A stretch of 8,394 nt of DNA from Segatella salivae DSM 15606 (GCF_000185845.1 NZ_GL629647.1:645848-654241), one strand, 5' to 3'; shown: positions 1 to 7,159, counted from the first letter of the stretch. The notes: generated by a model from the sequence alone, not told the origin. Numbers and translations are program-made.

Positions 1-123
1 CCTTTAAAAAGTGATTTGCGGGAAGCCCGCAAGCGCCAAAACCTTTAAAAAGTGATTTGCGGGAGGCCCGCAAGCGCCAAAACCTTTAAAAAGTGATTTG
101 CGGGAGGCCCGCAAGCGCCAAAA
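1..123. repeat. Three tandem 41-bp repeats, each with a perfect hairpin
   Basis: Three consecutive units occupy 1-41, 42-82 and 83-123 with no spacer. Units 2 and 3 are identical; unit 1 differs by one base (A at 24 where the others have G). Each unit holds the inverted repeat TTGCGGG-N3-CCCGCAA (16-32, 57-73, 98-114), and the only variable base lies in the 3-nt loop, so the stem is unchanged in all copies. Read on the minus strand, each hairpin is followed five bases later by a run of five T, giving a weak terminator-like arrangement downstream of the isomerase gene. The unit is not a multiple of three and has no good reading frame, so it is not a protein repeat. The array starts at the window edge and may continue to the left. 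Its function is unknown. Confidence 0.95.
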
Positions 124-132
124 CGTTTCAGG

Positions 133-174
133 AAAAGAAAAAGGCAGCCTGTATGAAACAGCCTGCCTTTTTTT
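133..174 (-). terminator. Rho-independent terminator, probably bidirectional
   Basis: Arms 138-152 and 158-172 form a 15-bp stem with one C-C mismatch around the loop ATGAA (153-157). The stem core is AGGCAG paired with CTGCCT. On the minus strand the stem is followed by a T-rich run (complement of the A-rich stretch 133-142), ending transcription of the isomerase gene whose stop is at 193-195. On the plus strand it is followed by seven T (168-174), so it could also end transcription entering from the left of the window. Confidence 0.88.
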
Positions 175-192
175 ATGGTTTTTGTTCTTCGT

Positions 193-2334
193 TTAGAAGA
201 AGAGATATCTATTATCTACAACTTTTGCATTAATATAAAGTTCGTTCATGAAGTTTCCTGCATACTGCATAATCTTCTGACGAATCTTTTGTTCCATGCC
301 ATTGTCATCAAACTTGCCAGGACGCATCGTTTTGTTCACCACCTGGAACATGTAAACACCAGCGTTACCTTTGACAGGGTTGGTAGAGAACTTACCCTTA
401 GCAGTTGCATATACGGCACCACTAAGTGCAGGTTCGCTTGCACCCGTGAGTGTCACAAAGACTGGAGCGGCGAAGGTTACCTGATTAACTTCGGCTACCT
501 TAGCACCCTTAGCCTTAGCAGCTGCAAGAGAGTTAACGCCCTTAACCTTATTCATCAGCATTTCGGCCTTCTTGTCTTTCATCACCTCAGCCTTAACCAT
601 GTCTTTCACCTGAGCATCGTCCAAAGAACGATAACCAACAGGATTAATCTTTGTCAAGATAGCAACGAGGAGATGGTCGTTGTCGCCACAAGAATACATT
701 GGAGAAACGTCGCCTTGTTTTGCATCAAAGAGCCACTTCAGTGCATCGCGTGTGCCATGGATGTTAGCCAAATAATGCTGTGCGGTTGTAACATCCTTAG
801 CCTCTTGCACTCTGTAACCACTCTTTGCAGCATTCTTCTCAATATCTGCAGCAGTTTGATTAGCGCTGACAAAAGAAGAGAACTTATTGTAAGCCTTGCT
901 GTAAGTGTCGTTAGAGAATACGATATTCTTTTTGATGACTGCAGCAACATATTTTTCAGTCATACCCTTTCTGTCAAGTACCTGAACAATGATATTTCCC
1001 TGACTCAATGGAATGTTCTTTGTTTCGTTAACAGCCATTGTGTTCAAGTTGTTGATATAATTCTTTGTATCATTGTCCATTGAAGGTGCACTCTGATATT
1101 GTTGAGTTGTCATCCATGCCTTCTGCCCGGTCTGACCATACTTCTTAGCAAGCGCTTCAAAGTCTGCGCCAGCCTTTAATGCTGCATAGATAGAATCAGC
1201 CGACTTATGAGCAGCAGCTGCAGAAGCACCGCCAACCTGTATCTGACGATACTGAACAGAATCAGGTAATTGTTGTTTTGAAATCAATCGGATAACGTTC
1301 AGTGTGTTGTCCAGCTTGTCTTCAATCACCCCAGAAGTTTGACCAACAGCCATTGAATCAAGTTTTGCGGCGATATCAGCTGGGAAAGCCGTTTTACCAA
1401 CAGGAAGACCGAGATAGTTTACGAGTGAAGAACTCTTACGAACAACAGTTGAAGGGTCTTCTGCTGCAGCGAGATCTTTTGCATAACCCGCAAAATCTTT
1501 CTGAAGTGCGCTTCTGTCAGTTGCAGAAGGAGTAACCTGAACGTCAACATACTTGATGTCGCGGCTCTCTACATATTGACGGAAACGTGGCTTAAGCTCG
1601 TCGTATTTAGCTTTCAAGTCAGAATCAGAAATCTTCACCTTATCATCTTGGATTGAAGTGTAAGGGAAAGCAGCAAGTTGAATTTGACTTTCTTGATTTT
1701 CTTCATTGAAAGCCATCTTAGCTTCTACAGGATTAGACAAGAGACAATGTGCCAAAAGACTCTGATACTTCTGTGCAAGAAGTTGCTGGCGAAGTGTCTT
1801 TTCAATGAAAGTCCAGTATTTGTAGATGGTTTCATACTGCTGTGCCATTTGTGGATTTGCAGTGCGTTGTGCGTCATACTCAGCCAAGAACTTCTGTAAT
1901 GCGTTAGCATCGAAGCGTCCAGTTTGCTGATTAACAAAAGGAGTTTGAAGTAACATTGGATTTGTTCCTTCTCTGAGCACATTTTGCATCTCAGTGTCAG
2001 TGACACGAAGTCCGAGTTCCTTTGCTTCTTTTTCAATAAGCTTTGTCTGCACGAAAGTGTTCCATACCATGTCTTTCACTTGATTGAGTTGCTCGTCATT
2101 CAATGCATCTGCACCTTGTTGCATCTTCACAACCTCACTGTACTCATCAAAAAGTTTCTGAAAATCATTCACACTTATCTTCTCTCCCAAGACTTCTCCG
2201 ACCTGCTGACGCTCATTGTTACGCGTAGACTCACACGAGCGGAAAGCCTCTTCAGCAATAAATGCAAATAGACCCAAGCCGATGATTCCCATCAACAGAG
2301 CTCCTTTGCTTCTGATTTTTCCTAATGCTGCCAT
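193..2334 (-). CDS. PpiD/SurA-like periplasmic peptidylprolyl isomerase-family chaperone
   Basis: A 713-residue envelope folding factor of the PpiD/SurA type, expected to be anchored in the inner membrane and to hold secreted proteins in the periplasm. Seen in sequence: a short basic N-terminus (KIRSK), one membrane segment at about 11-28, then a SurA_N-like helical chaperone region to about residue 200. A parvulin-like (PPIC) region follows at about 357-457, and a second, weaker one at about 525-570. The parvulin region is degenerate: the usual RHI strand reads RQIQ (Q364), the GGDLGW segment is missing, and the C-terminal GYHIIKV-like strand reads GNIIVQV. Prolyl isomerase activity is therefore doubtful and chaperone function more likely. 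The ATG at 2334 gives a correct membrane anchor; no Shine-Dalgarno is visible, as is normal in Bacteroidota. The gene is visibly richer in G+C than its neighbours and has a promoter candidate in the 221-bp gap upstream. Family call secure, exact name less so. Confidence 0.9.
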   Translation of the reverse strand: MAALGKIRSKGALLMGIIGLGLFAFIAEEAFRSCESTRNNERQQVGEVLGEKISVNDFQKLFDEYSEVVKMQQGADALNDEQLNQVKDMVWNTFVQTKLIEKEAKELGLRVTDTEMQNVLREGTNPMLLQTPFVNQQTGRFDANALQKFLAEYDAQRTANPQMAQQYETIYKYWTFIEKTLRQQLLAQKYQSLLAHCLLSNPVEAKMAFNEENQESQIQLAAFPYTSIQDDKVKISDSDLKAKYDELKPRFRQYVESRDIKYVDVQVTPSATDRSALQKDFAGYAKDLAAAEDPSTVVRKSSSLVNYLGLPVGKTAFPADIAAKLDSMAVGQTSGVIEDKLDNTLNVIRLISKQQLPDSVQYRQIQVGGASAAAAHKSADSIYAALKAGADFEALAKKYGQTGQKAWMTTQQYQSAPSMDNDTKNYINNLNTMAVNETKNIPLSQGNIIVQVLDRKGMTEKYVAAVIKKNIVFSNDTYSKAYNKFSSFVSANQTAADIEKNAAKSGYRVQEAKDVTTAQHYLANIHGTRDALKWLFDAKQGDVSPMYSCGDNDHLLVAILTKINPVGYRSLDDAQVKDMVKAEVMKDKKAEMLMNKVKGVNSLAAAKAKGAKVAEVNQVTFAAPVFVTLTGASEPALSGAVYATAKGKFSTNPVKGNAGVYMFQVVNKTMRPGKFDDNGMEQKIRQKIMQYAGNFMNELYINAKVVDNRYLFF

Positions 2335-2394
2335 TACTTTAATTTGTTTTTTATTTTTTAGTTATTTCTTTCTTTGTATAAATTAAATTGCCCA

Positions 2395-2427
2395 CAAAAA
2401 TACGAATAAAAAAGCATATAGCGCAAT
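2395..2427 (-). promoter_or_regulatory. Candidate Bacteroidales-type promoter for the PpiD-like gene
   Basis: On the minus strand TATTTTTG (2402 down to 2395) matches the -7 consensus TAnnTTTG exactly. The sequence ATTG (2427 to 2424), one base from the -33 consensus TTTG, lies 21 nt upstream, within the known 19-21 nt spacing. Transcription would start near 2391, leaving an A/T-rich leader of about 57 nt before the ATG at 2334. This would let the gene be expressed apart from the three genes upstream. Confidence 0.55.
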
Positions 2428-2489
2428 TTTTCATGTAAAAATTACTTTTTAAGCCCTGCGCAAGACCAACTTAACAGAAGACTTTATGC

Positions 2490-2519
2490 AAAAAACATGA
2501 GTCAACAGTTCTTTTCATG
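2490..2519 (-). terminator. Weak candidate terminator after the CNNM/CBS gene
   Basis: On the minus strand, 36 nt after the CNNM/CBS stop codon, CATGA (2519-2515) and TCATG (2500-2496) can pair over a 14-nt loop and are followed directly by six T (2495-2490). The stem is short (5 bp) and AT-rich, so this is at best a leaky terminator; part of the transcript may continue into the isomerase gene. Confidence 0.27.
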
Positions 2520-2555
2520 ATAATTATGCTTCAAATCCAAAGTTGAAAGAATCAA

Positions 2556-3827
2556 TTAGAGAATGGTCAGCTTAACCAACTCTATCTTTGTCATTGTGCT
2601 TTTGATAATCTTAAAACTGAAATGATCAATTTTAATCACCTCATTGAGCTTTGGAAAACTCTGATAGAAATTTAAGATATAGCCGCCAATAGTCTTGTAA
2701 TCGTCATCTTCGGGCAAATCAAGATTAAACATATCGTTTACCTTATCAATCTCTAAACGTGCTGATAAAAGATATTCGTTGTCATTAATCTTTTTAGCTA
2801 CATATTTATTACTATCGTGTTCGTCTTCGATATCACCGAAGATTTCTTCCACGATATCCTCTAATGACACAATACCGCTTGTGCCTCCAAACTCATCGAC
2901 CACAACGCCTAAACTCTTTTTACTTTGCAAAAATGTCTTCATTAGCTTTTGAGCAGCCATGGTTTCAGGCACAAAAGGCATCGTGCGAATAGACTTATGC
3001 CAATCCTTTCCTGCCGACTTAAACATTTCTGAAGAGTGTATATAACCTTCAATATGGTCTATATCGTCCTTGTAGACTATAATTTTACTATTTCCACTTT
3101 CAACAAACTTTTGCATCAACTCTTCTACTGTGCATTGATATTCAACTGCATTAATCTCGGTTCTTGGAATCATGCAATCGCGGACTTTTGTCTCTGAAAA
3201 TTCCAATGCATTTTGAAAGATTTTCACCTCGTCATCAATCTCATCTCCTGATTTCGCATTGTCAATACTTGATTGAACAAGATAATCAAGATCCACTTTA
3301 GAAAACTCTTCATCATTGTCTTCTTTTTCGAGTTTTACACCAAACAACCTCAACAATAATTTTGAGAGGAACGTGGCCAAACGACTTATCGGCCAAAGAA
3401 TAATATAAAACAGGAAAGCAACTGGAGAAAAGAGGTTCATCAAACCATTAGGATTGCTCTTAAAGAAGATTTTCGGCAGAAATTCTCCTGTAAAGAGCAT
3501 AATAACAGTTGAAAGAATTGTATCCGCAGGAACCGTAAAGGCCGGAGCATAGCCCCAAAAGATAGAATTGTCAAAAAGACGAGCTATTAAAATACCATAT
3601 ATAACAAGTACAACATTGTTTCCAACAAGCATTGTACTTACAAAATCATTAGGATGCCGATAGAAAAAATTGATTAATCGCGTTGACAAGCCATGACGTT
3701 CTTTATCAACCTCGAAAAGCATTCGGTTGCTTGAAACAAAAGCAATCTCGGTGCCAGAGAAGAAAGCAGAGAATGCCATTGTTAACAATATGCCAATAAT
3801 CAGAGATATATCTATGGATTCATTCAT
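2556..3827 (-). CDS. CNNM/CBS-domain membrane protein (hemolysin/CorC/GldE family)
   Basis: An inner-membrane protein of the DUF21 (CNNM) plus CBS-pair plus CorC_HlyC family. Homologues are linked to Mg2+/Co2+ export, and the Bacteroidota branch includes GldE. Numbering from the ATG, the CNNM domain covers about 1-190, with membrane segments near 6-26, 64-84, 102-123 and 129-150. It carries the family's SAFFSGTEIAF and GEFLPK motifs. Two CBS domains follow, at about 210-330: the first opens with MIPRTEI, the second contains VVVDEFGGTSGIVSLEDI. A CorC_HlyC domain closes the protein. The frame can be opened at a TTG (3833), but the ATG at 3827 is the better start: it keeps the whole first membrane helix and lies 15 nt after the lptC stop, giving 423 residues, normal for the family. 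The lptC-CNNM-isomerase order is, from memory, common in Bacteroidales. The transported ion and the name gldE are not established here. Confidence 0.92.
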   Translation of the reverse strand: MNESIDISLIIGILLTMAFSAFFSGTEIAFVSSNRMLFEVDKERHGLSTRLINFFYRHPNDFVSTMLVGNNVVLVIYGILIARLFDNSIFWGYAPAFTVPADTILSTVIMLFTGEFLPKIFFKSNPNGLMNLFSPVAFLFYIILWPISRLATFLSKLLLRLFGVKLEKEDNDEEFSKVDLDYLVQSSIDNAKSGDEIDDEVKIFQNALEFSETKVRDCMIPRTEINAVEYQCTVEELMQKFVESGNSKIIVYKDDIDHIEGYIHSSEMFKSAGKDWHKSIRTMPFVPETMAAQKLMKTFLQSKKSLGVVVDEFGGTSGIVSLEDIVEEIFGDIEDEHDSNKYVAKKINDNEYLLSARLEIDKVNDMFNLDLPEDDDYKTIGGYILNFYQSFPKLNEVIKIDHFSFKIIKSTMTKIELVKLTIL

Positions 3828-3842
3828 TTTCAAATAACTTAA

Positions 3843-4529
3843 TCAATGCATCAATGGAATCGATGTGTTCTTGCGTTGTGGTGTAGCAATTGGGTGCTGA
3901 TATTTTGCAATAGAGTCTTGAGCACGACGTGCTGAGTCTGTAAGGTTTGCATCAGAAGAACCATTGTTTGACGAATCAAAATCATCTTTTGCAAATGAAC
4001 CTTTTGTATTAGAAATAAAATACTTTGTCATTCGCTCATCACTGCGGAAATAAGTACCTTCGAGTGTACGGTCGGGGGTGACCAACTTAGAGAAAACATT
4101 CGAATAAAGTTCATGCTTCCCTTCATCCCAAAATAACTGTTCACTGGAGAAATGCAGCCCACCTTTTGTGAGAATACGTACTCTTGAGCGCAACTCCCAT
4201 AGTTTTAATTGATCAAAATAATATGCAGTATCACATTGTATGTAAGCCTGAACATGGAATTTCTCATCAAATTGTTCAAGAAACACACCTTTATTAAATA
4301 TCCAACGTGAAGGACGGAGATTAGTATTAACCTCCCACTCTTCTGTCACGATACGATATTTGGCCACCCCAGAATCAGAAACTAAGGTATTAACTCCATA
4401 ACTTACCATTACAGGTACGGAATCTCGTGCATGAATTGCAGGTGCAGTATGCTCATGTTGTTCTTCGCAAGCAAAGAAAAACATTACAAGCACCAATACA
4501 CATCCAATATTTCTTAAATGGTTTAGCAT
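3843..4529 (-). CDS. lptC: LPS export periplasmic lipoprotein LptC
   Basis: LptC passes lipopolysaccharide from the LptBFG transporter to LptA on the way to the outer membrane. The 228-residue product (from the ATG) starts with a lipoprotein signal: MLNHLRNIG, a hydrophobic stretch, then MFFFAC with the lipidated cysteine at 21. An LptC/OstA-type beta-jellyroll follows at about 45-180, rich in short amphipathic strands with the family's repeated pattern (FNKGVFLEQF, QCDTAYYF, GGLHFSSEQLFWDE, LEGTYFRSDE). The last 50 or so residues are hydrophilic and Ser/Asp/Asn-rich, probably disordered. A GTG at 4541 could add four residues, but ATG 4529 gives a more typical signal peptide. The gene lies 24 nt after the outer membrane protein gene and 15 nt before the CNNM gene, so it is co-transcribed with both. 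Many LptC proteins have an uncleaved anchor; a lipoprotein form is usual in Bacteroidota. Confidence 0.85.
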   Translation of the reverse strand: MLNHLRNIGCVLVLVMFFFACEEQHEHTAPAIHARDSVPVMVSYGVNTLVSDSGVAKYRIVTEEWEVNTNLRPSRWIFNKGVFLEQFDEKFHVQAYIQCDTAYYFDQLKLWELRSRVRILTKGGLHFSSEQLFWDEGKHELYSNVFSKLVTPDRTLEGTYFRSDERMTKYFISNTKGSFAKDDFDSSNNGSSDANLTDSARRAQDSIAKYQHPIATPQRKNTSIPLMH

Positions 4530-4553
4530 GGAAAATAACACAAACCTGTTAGT

Positions 4554-5861
4554 TTATTCAACTTTCCACTTAGCAAACCAACGTTCGTTAAATGTAAAGC
4601 CTATATTAATACGGAATGTGTTCTCTTTAATTAATCCAGGAGCATCACGTCTAACCCACGAGCCACTGATGTTGAGCATAGAGCGGTTATTCCATTCGTT
4701 AATAATTGGTATACCAAAGCCAGCACTTACCCCATACTCTTTTGGTCCATCAACCCCATTAACTTTATAATAAGGTGTTGCATAAGATGCACCTATACGA
4801 TAGTAAATGCGGTCTACAAATTTACGACCATTCTCATTAGGACAGAACTCCGCACCCACACTAAATTTATGACGATCCTTGTAAATCTGCTTAGACAAAG
4901 CATACTTAGAGAAACCATTCTCAACCGTATATTCAGGATAACCAACTTTACTGAATTGCATCAATGAATAATCTACACCGATATTCCATTTATTATTATG
5001 GTTAAACATCAAGCCAGCTCCATAAGAGTGAGGTAACTCTAATCCATTCTTTATTTTCAAAGAAGTTGTATCAGCGACATTTGTCTGTGAATTATTCGAA
5101 ATAATACTACACTCTGGATCAGTTCCTAACTTATGTCCTAAGCCATAAGTAAGTCCTATGGTCAAATCATCCTTCTTTGAGAACCGAGCTGTATATTGCA
5201 ATCCAACATCAAGTTTATAATTATTGATTGTTGCAGAATAATACTTAGAAATTGTGTTTACATAAGCATCGCTATAGGAGTTAATAACAGATCTCGTATA
5301 GTTTCCCCACAAATAACCTATATTTGCACCTATAGCAAGCCCATTAAAAGGTTGCCAACCTGCACCAAGATAAACCTGATGAAGTCCACCCTTTCCTTCA
5401 AATGTGTTCGAGTAAGTTTGATGAAAGGCCGATTGCCTGCTATTTAAGTCGCCTGTTGTTGCATAGCTATAACCGATATTAGTATAAGGAATTACACCAA
5501 AGCTGACTCCAACGTGTTTTGCTACGCGAAAACCAGCTACAACATAATCAAAGACTCCATTCTTTACATTCTTCTTTACATCTTTTCCTTCCTGGAAATT
5601 AGTTATTTGTCCAGAAAATCCAGCATCAAAAATGAAAGACAAAGAATCCAAAGAGGAATAGGAAGCCGGATTCAAATAATTAATTTGATTATGCTTATGA
5701 AATCCTAAGCCCAAGCCATCCATTCCACGATTAAGACTTGTACCGTAATCAGACAATAAACCTAAGCCGTACTGACTATATGGTGAATTAGTGCCACTTT
5801 GAGCTAATGCAGTTGTTGAAATCACAGTCAACAAGGCAGCGCTTAATATTATTTTATTCAT
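4554..5861 (-). CDS. Outer membrane beta-barrel protein, FadL/OmpP1-like
   Basis: A 435-residue secreted protein with a clear type I signal peptide (MNKIILSAALL...ALA|QS, cut after residue 20). The mature start NSPYSQYGLGLL, then NRGMDGLGLG and NPASYSSLDSLSF (64-76), matches the N-terminal pattern of Bacteroidota FadL/OmpP1-like outer membrane proteins. The rest alternates hydrophobic and polar residues with many Gly and aromatic positions (for example VGVSFGVIPYTNIGYSYAT and LDVGLQYTARFSKKDDLTI), as expected of a beta-barrel. It ends with an aromatic strand and the tail WFAKWKVE, a common ending in this group. It is first in the lptC operon and has a promoter candidate 21 nt upstream. The substrate cannot be told from sequence; long-chain fatty acid or other hydrophobic uptake is only an analogy with FadL. 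Confidence 0.8.
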   Translation of the reverse strand: MNKIILSAALLTVISTTALAQSGTNSPYSQYGLGLLSDYGTSLNRGMDGLGLGFHKHNQINYLNPASYSSLDSLSFIFDAGFSGQITNFQEGKDVKKNVKNGVFDYVVAGFRVAKHVGVSFGVIPYTNIGYSYATTGDLNSRQSAFHQTYSNTFEGKGGLHQVYLGAGWQPFNGLAIGANIGYLWGNYTRSVINSYSDAYVNTISKYYSATINNYKLDVGLQYTARFSKKDDLTIGLTYGLGHKLGTDPECSIISNNSQTNVADTTSLKIKNGLELPHSYGAGLMFNHNNKWNIGVDYSLMQFSKVGYPEYTVENGFSKYALSKQIYKDRHKFSVGAEFCPNENGRKFVDRIYYRIGASYATPYYKVNGVDGPKEYGVSAGFGIPIINEWNNRSMLNISGSWVRRDAPGLIKENTFRINIGFTFNERWFAKWKVE

Positions 5862-5881
5862 AATTACTATATAATTGCTTG

Positions 5882-5909
5882 CAAAATTATCAAAAAAATT
5901 AGAAACAAA
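5882..5909 (-). promoter_or_regulatory. Candidate promoter for the outer membrane protein-lptC operon
   Basis: On the minus strand TAATTTTG (5889 down to 5882) fits TAnnTTTG exactly and would start transcription near 5878, giving a leader of about 17 nt before the ATG at 5861. A TTTG sits upstream at 5909-5906, but the 16-nt spacing is shorter than the 19-21 nt consensus, so the -33 assignment is weak. Confidence 0.45.
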
Positions 5910-5934
5910 TGCATGATAACTCGGAAATATAAGC

Positions 5935-5942
5935 TATTTTTG
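5935..5942 (+). promoter_or_regulatory. Candidate -7 box immediately before the Lnb GTG start
   Basis: TATTTTTG at 5935-5942 fits TAnnTTTG exactly. No TTTG lies at the normal -33 distance. If used, the transcription start would fall at about 5946-5948, on or next to the GTG start codon at 5947, predicting a leaderless message. Confidence 0.45.
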
Positions 5943-5946
5943 CATT

Positions 5947-7158
5947 GTGAAACGTTTTCAATATATTTTTAGAAGTGTAATCCTTGTTATATTTATAACA
6001 TTTGTAGAGTGTTATTCACAAGCATCACAAACTTCATCAAATATTTATGGTGATTCTGTAAAGATTAGTTTACTCACCTGTGGACCTGGGCAAGAAGTCT
6101 ATTCTTATTATGGACATACAGCTATCAGATTTCAGGATTTGAGGAATCATCAGGACCTCGTTATCAACTATGGAATGTTCTCTTTTCAACAAAAATATTT
6201 TATTTTACGTTTTGTTTTTGGATTAACTGACTACGAGATGGGTATTATTCCTTTTGAGAGTTTTTATGAAGAATACAAGAATGAAGGGAGATGGGTAAAA
6301 GAACAGATACTAAATTTATCTCCGAAAGATAAAGAGAACATTGCCTTAGCCATTGACAAGAACTATCAACCAGAGAACAGAACTTATCGATACAATTATT
6401 TTTATGACAATTGTACAACAAGAGCACGTGATATTATCATTAACAATATTAATGGTTTTGTAAATTTTCATGGTCTTGAACAAGCGACTTCCTCGTATCG
6501 AAAAGAGATTCATCAATGGAATTCTCAACACTTGTGGGCAAGATGGGGCAATGATTTATTGCTTGGATATAAGGCAGATTGCCCGCTTTCTATGGAAGAA
6601 CGACAATTCCTTCCAGACTCTTTGAGTCTTTATTTCCAGCATGCTGTAGTAAAGTATAACCACAATGAAGTAAAGAACTTGGTTAGTAGCAGTCATTACA
6701 TCATAGCACCAACTTCTACTTACAATGAAAAAAGTTGTAGTTTCTTTAATGTATTAACTCCTCGGTGTCTCATGATTTGCATATCAATATTATTGATTAC
6801 ATCAGGGCTCTTACAAAAGAAATATAAGATATTTCATATCTCTATTAATTCAGTTTTATCATTCATCACAGGATTATGTGGCTTAGTTCTTACAGCAATG
6901 ATATTCAGTAAACATCCTACTGTGAGCTTTAACCTACAAATTTTAATCCTCAATCCTCTCAACATTTTATGGCTTTTCCCTAAAATAAGAAAAGCCAAGA
7001 GTTTCCGACTTCTTATGATTACTTGTTATTTATTGGGCACTATCGGAAGTTTCTTTCAATCATTTGCAGACGGAATTCAACTATTGGCATTTGTTTTGCT
7101 AATAACAAGCATATATTCATATAAAGTTACACAACAAGTCAATACAACGAAATTATAA
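5947..7158 (+). CDS. lnb: DUF4105/Lnb-type lipoprotein N-acyltransferase
   Basis: A 403-residue protein with the domain plan of Lnb, the Bacteroides enzyme that adds the third acyl chain to lipoproteins in organisms lacking Lnt. An N-terminal signal or anchor (about 1-26, MKRF then a hydrophobic stretch) leads to the periplasmic DUF4105 domain (about 37-200). It carries the two hallmark segments, GPGQEVYSYYGHTAIRF with H57 and YNYFYDNCTTRARD with C156, the expected Cys-His pair of a papain/NlpC-like fold. Five C-terminal membrane helices follow near 270-289, 297-320, 328-345, 353-370 and 375-391, matching the 5-TM tail of Lnb. The start is GTG: there is no ATG upstream in frame before a stop at 5917, and the signal sequence requires this start. 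C22 (FVEC) is not a proper lipobox. The downstream gene begins one base after the stop. The DUF4105 call is firm; the acyltransferase role rests on family knowledge. Confidence 0.85.
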   Translation: MKRFQYIFRSVILVIFITFVECYSQASQTSSNIYGDSVKISLLTCGPGQEVYSYYGHTAIRFQDLRNHQDLVINYGMFSFQQKYFILRFVFGLTDYEMGIIPFESFYEEYKNEGRWVKEQILNLSPKDKENIALAIDKNYQPENRTYRYNYFYDNCTTRARDIIINNINGFVNFHGLEQATSSYRKEIHQWNSQHLWARWGNDLLLGYKADCPLSMEERQFLPDSLSLYFQHAVVKYNHNEVKNLVSSSHYIIAPTSTYNEKSCSFFNVLTPRCLMICISILLITSGLLQKKYKIFHISINSVLSFITGLCGLVLTAMIFSKHPTVSFNLQILILNPLNILWLFPKIRKAKSFRLLMITCYLLGTIGSFFQSFADGIQLLAFVLLITSIYSYKVTQQVNTTKL

Positions 7159-7159
7159 C

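Noticed and set aside
1..123. CRISPR array
   Set aside because: The copies are directly adjacent with no unique spacers and no cas gene is in the window; this is a plain tandem repeat.
175..1083. 302-codon open frame on the plus strand
   Set aside because: It lies entirely antisense to the well-supported isomerase gene, its product is rich in Cys, His, Leu and Ser with no domain pattern, and it opens inside the terminator region. It is a shadow frame of a comparatively G+C-rich gene.
1725..2271. Overlapping frames of 73-103 codons on both strands
   Set aside because: All lie inside the isomerase gene in other frames and show no family motif or start signal.
2370..2385. TATACAAAG on the minus strand as a -7 box for the isomerase gene
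   Set aside because: It does not match TAnnTTTG; the exact match at 2402-2395 with a -33-like element is better.
2431..2450. GTAA-AAA-TTAC hairpin followed by T-run on the plus strand
   Set aside because: The stem is only four AT-rich base pairs and no plus-strand gene ends there.
5196..5708. Plus-strand frames of 83 and 64 codons opposite the outer membrane protein gene
   Set aside because: Antisense to a gene with a clear signal peptide and barrel pattern; compositions are atypical of proteins.
5947..6030. Lipoprotein signal in the Lnb protein (C22 in FVEC)
   Set aside because: Glu at the -1 position does not fit a lipobox; a type I cut after SQA or an uncleaved anchor is more likely.
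6245..6531. Minus-strand frames of about 60 codons opposite lnb
   Set aside because: They lie across the conserved DUF4105 coding segment, including the C156 motif, and have no support of their own.
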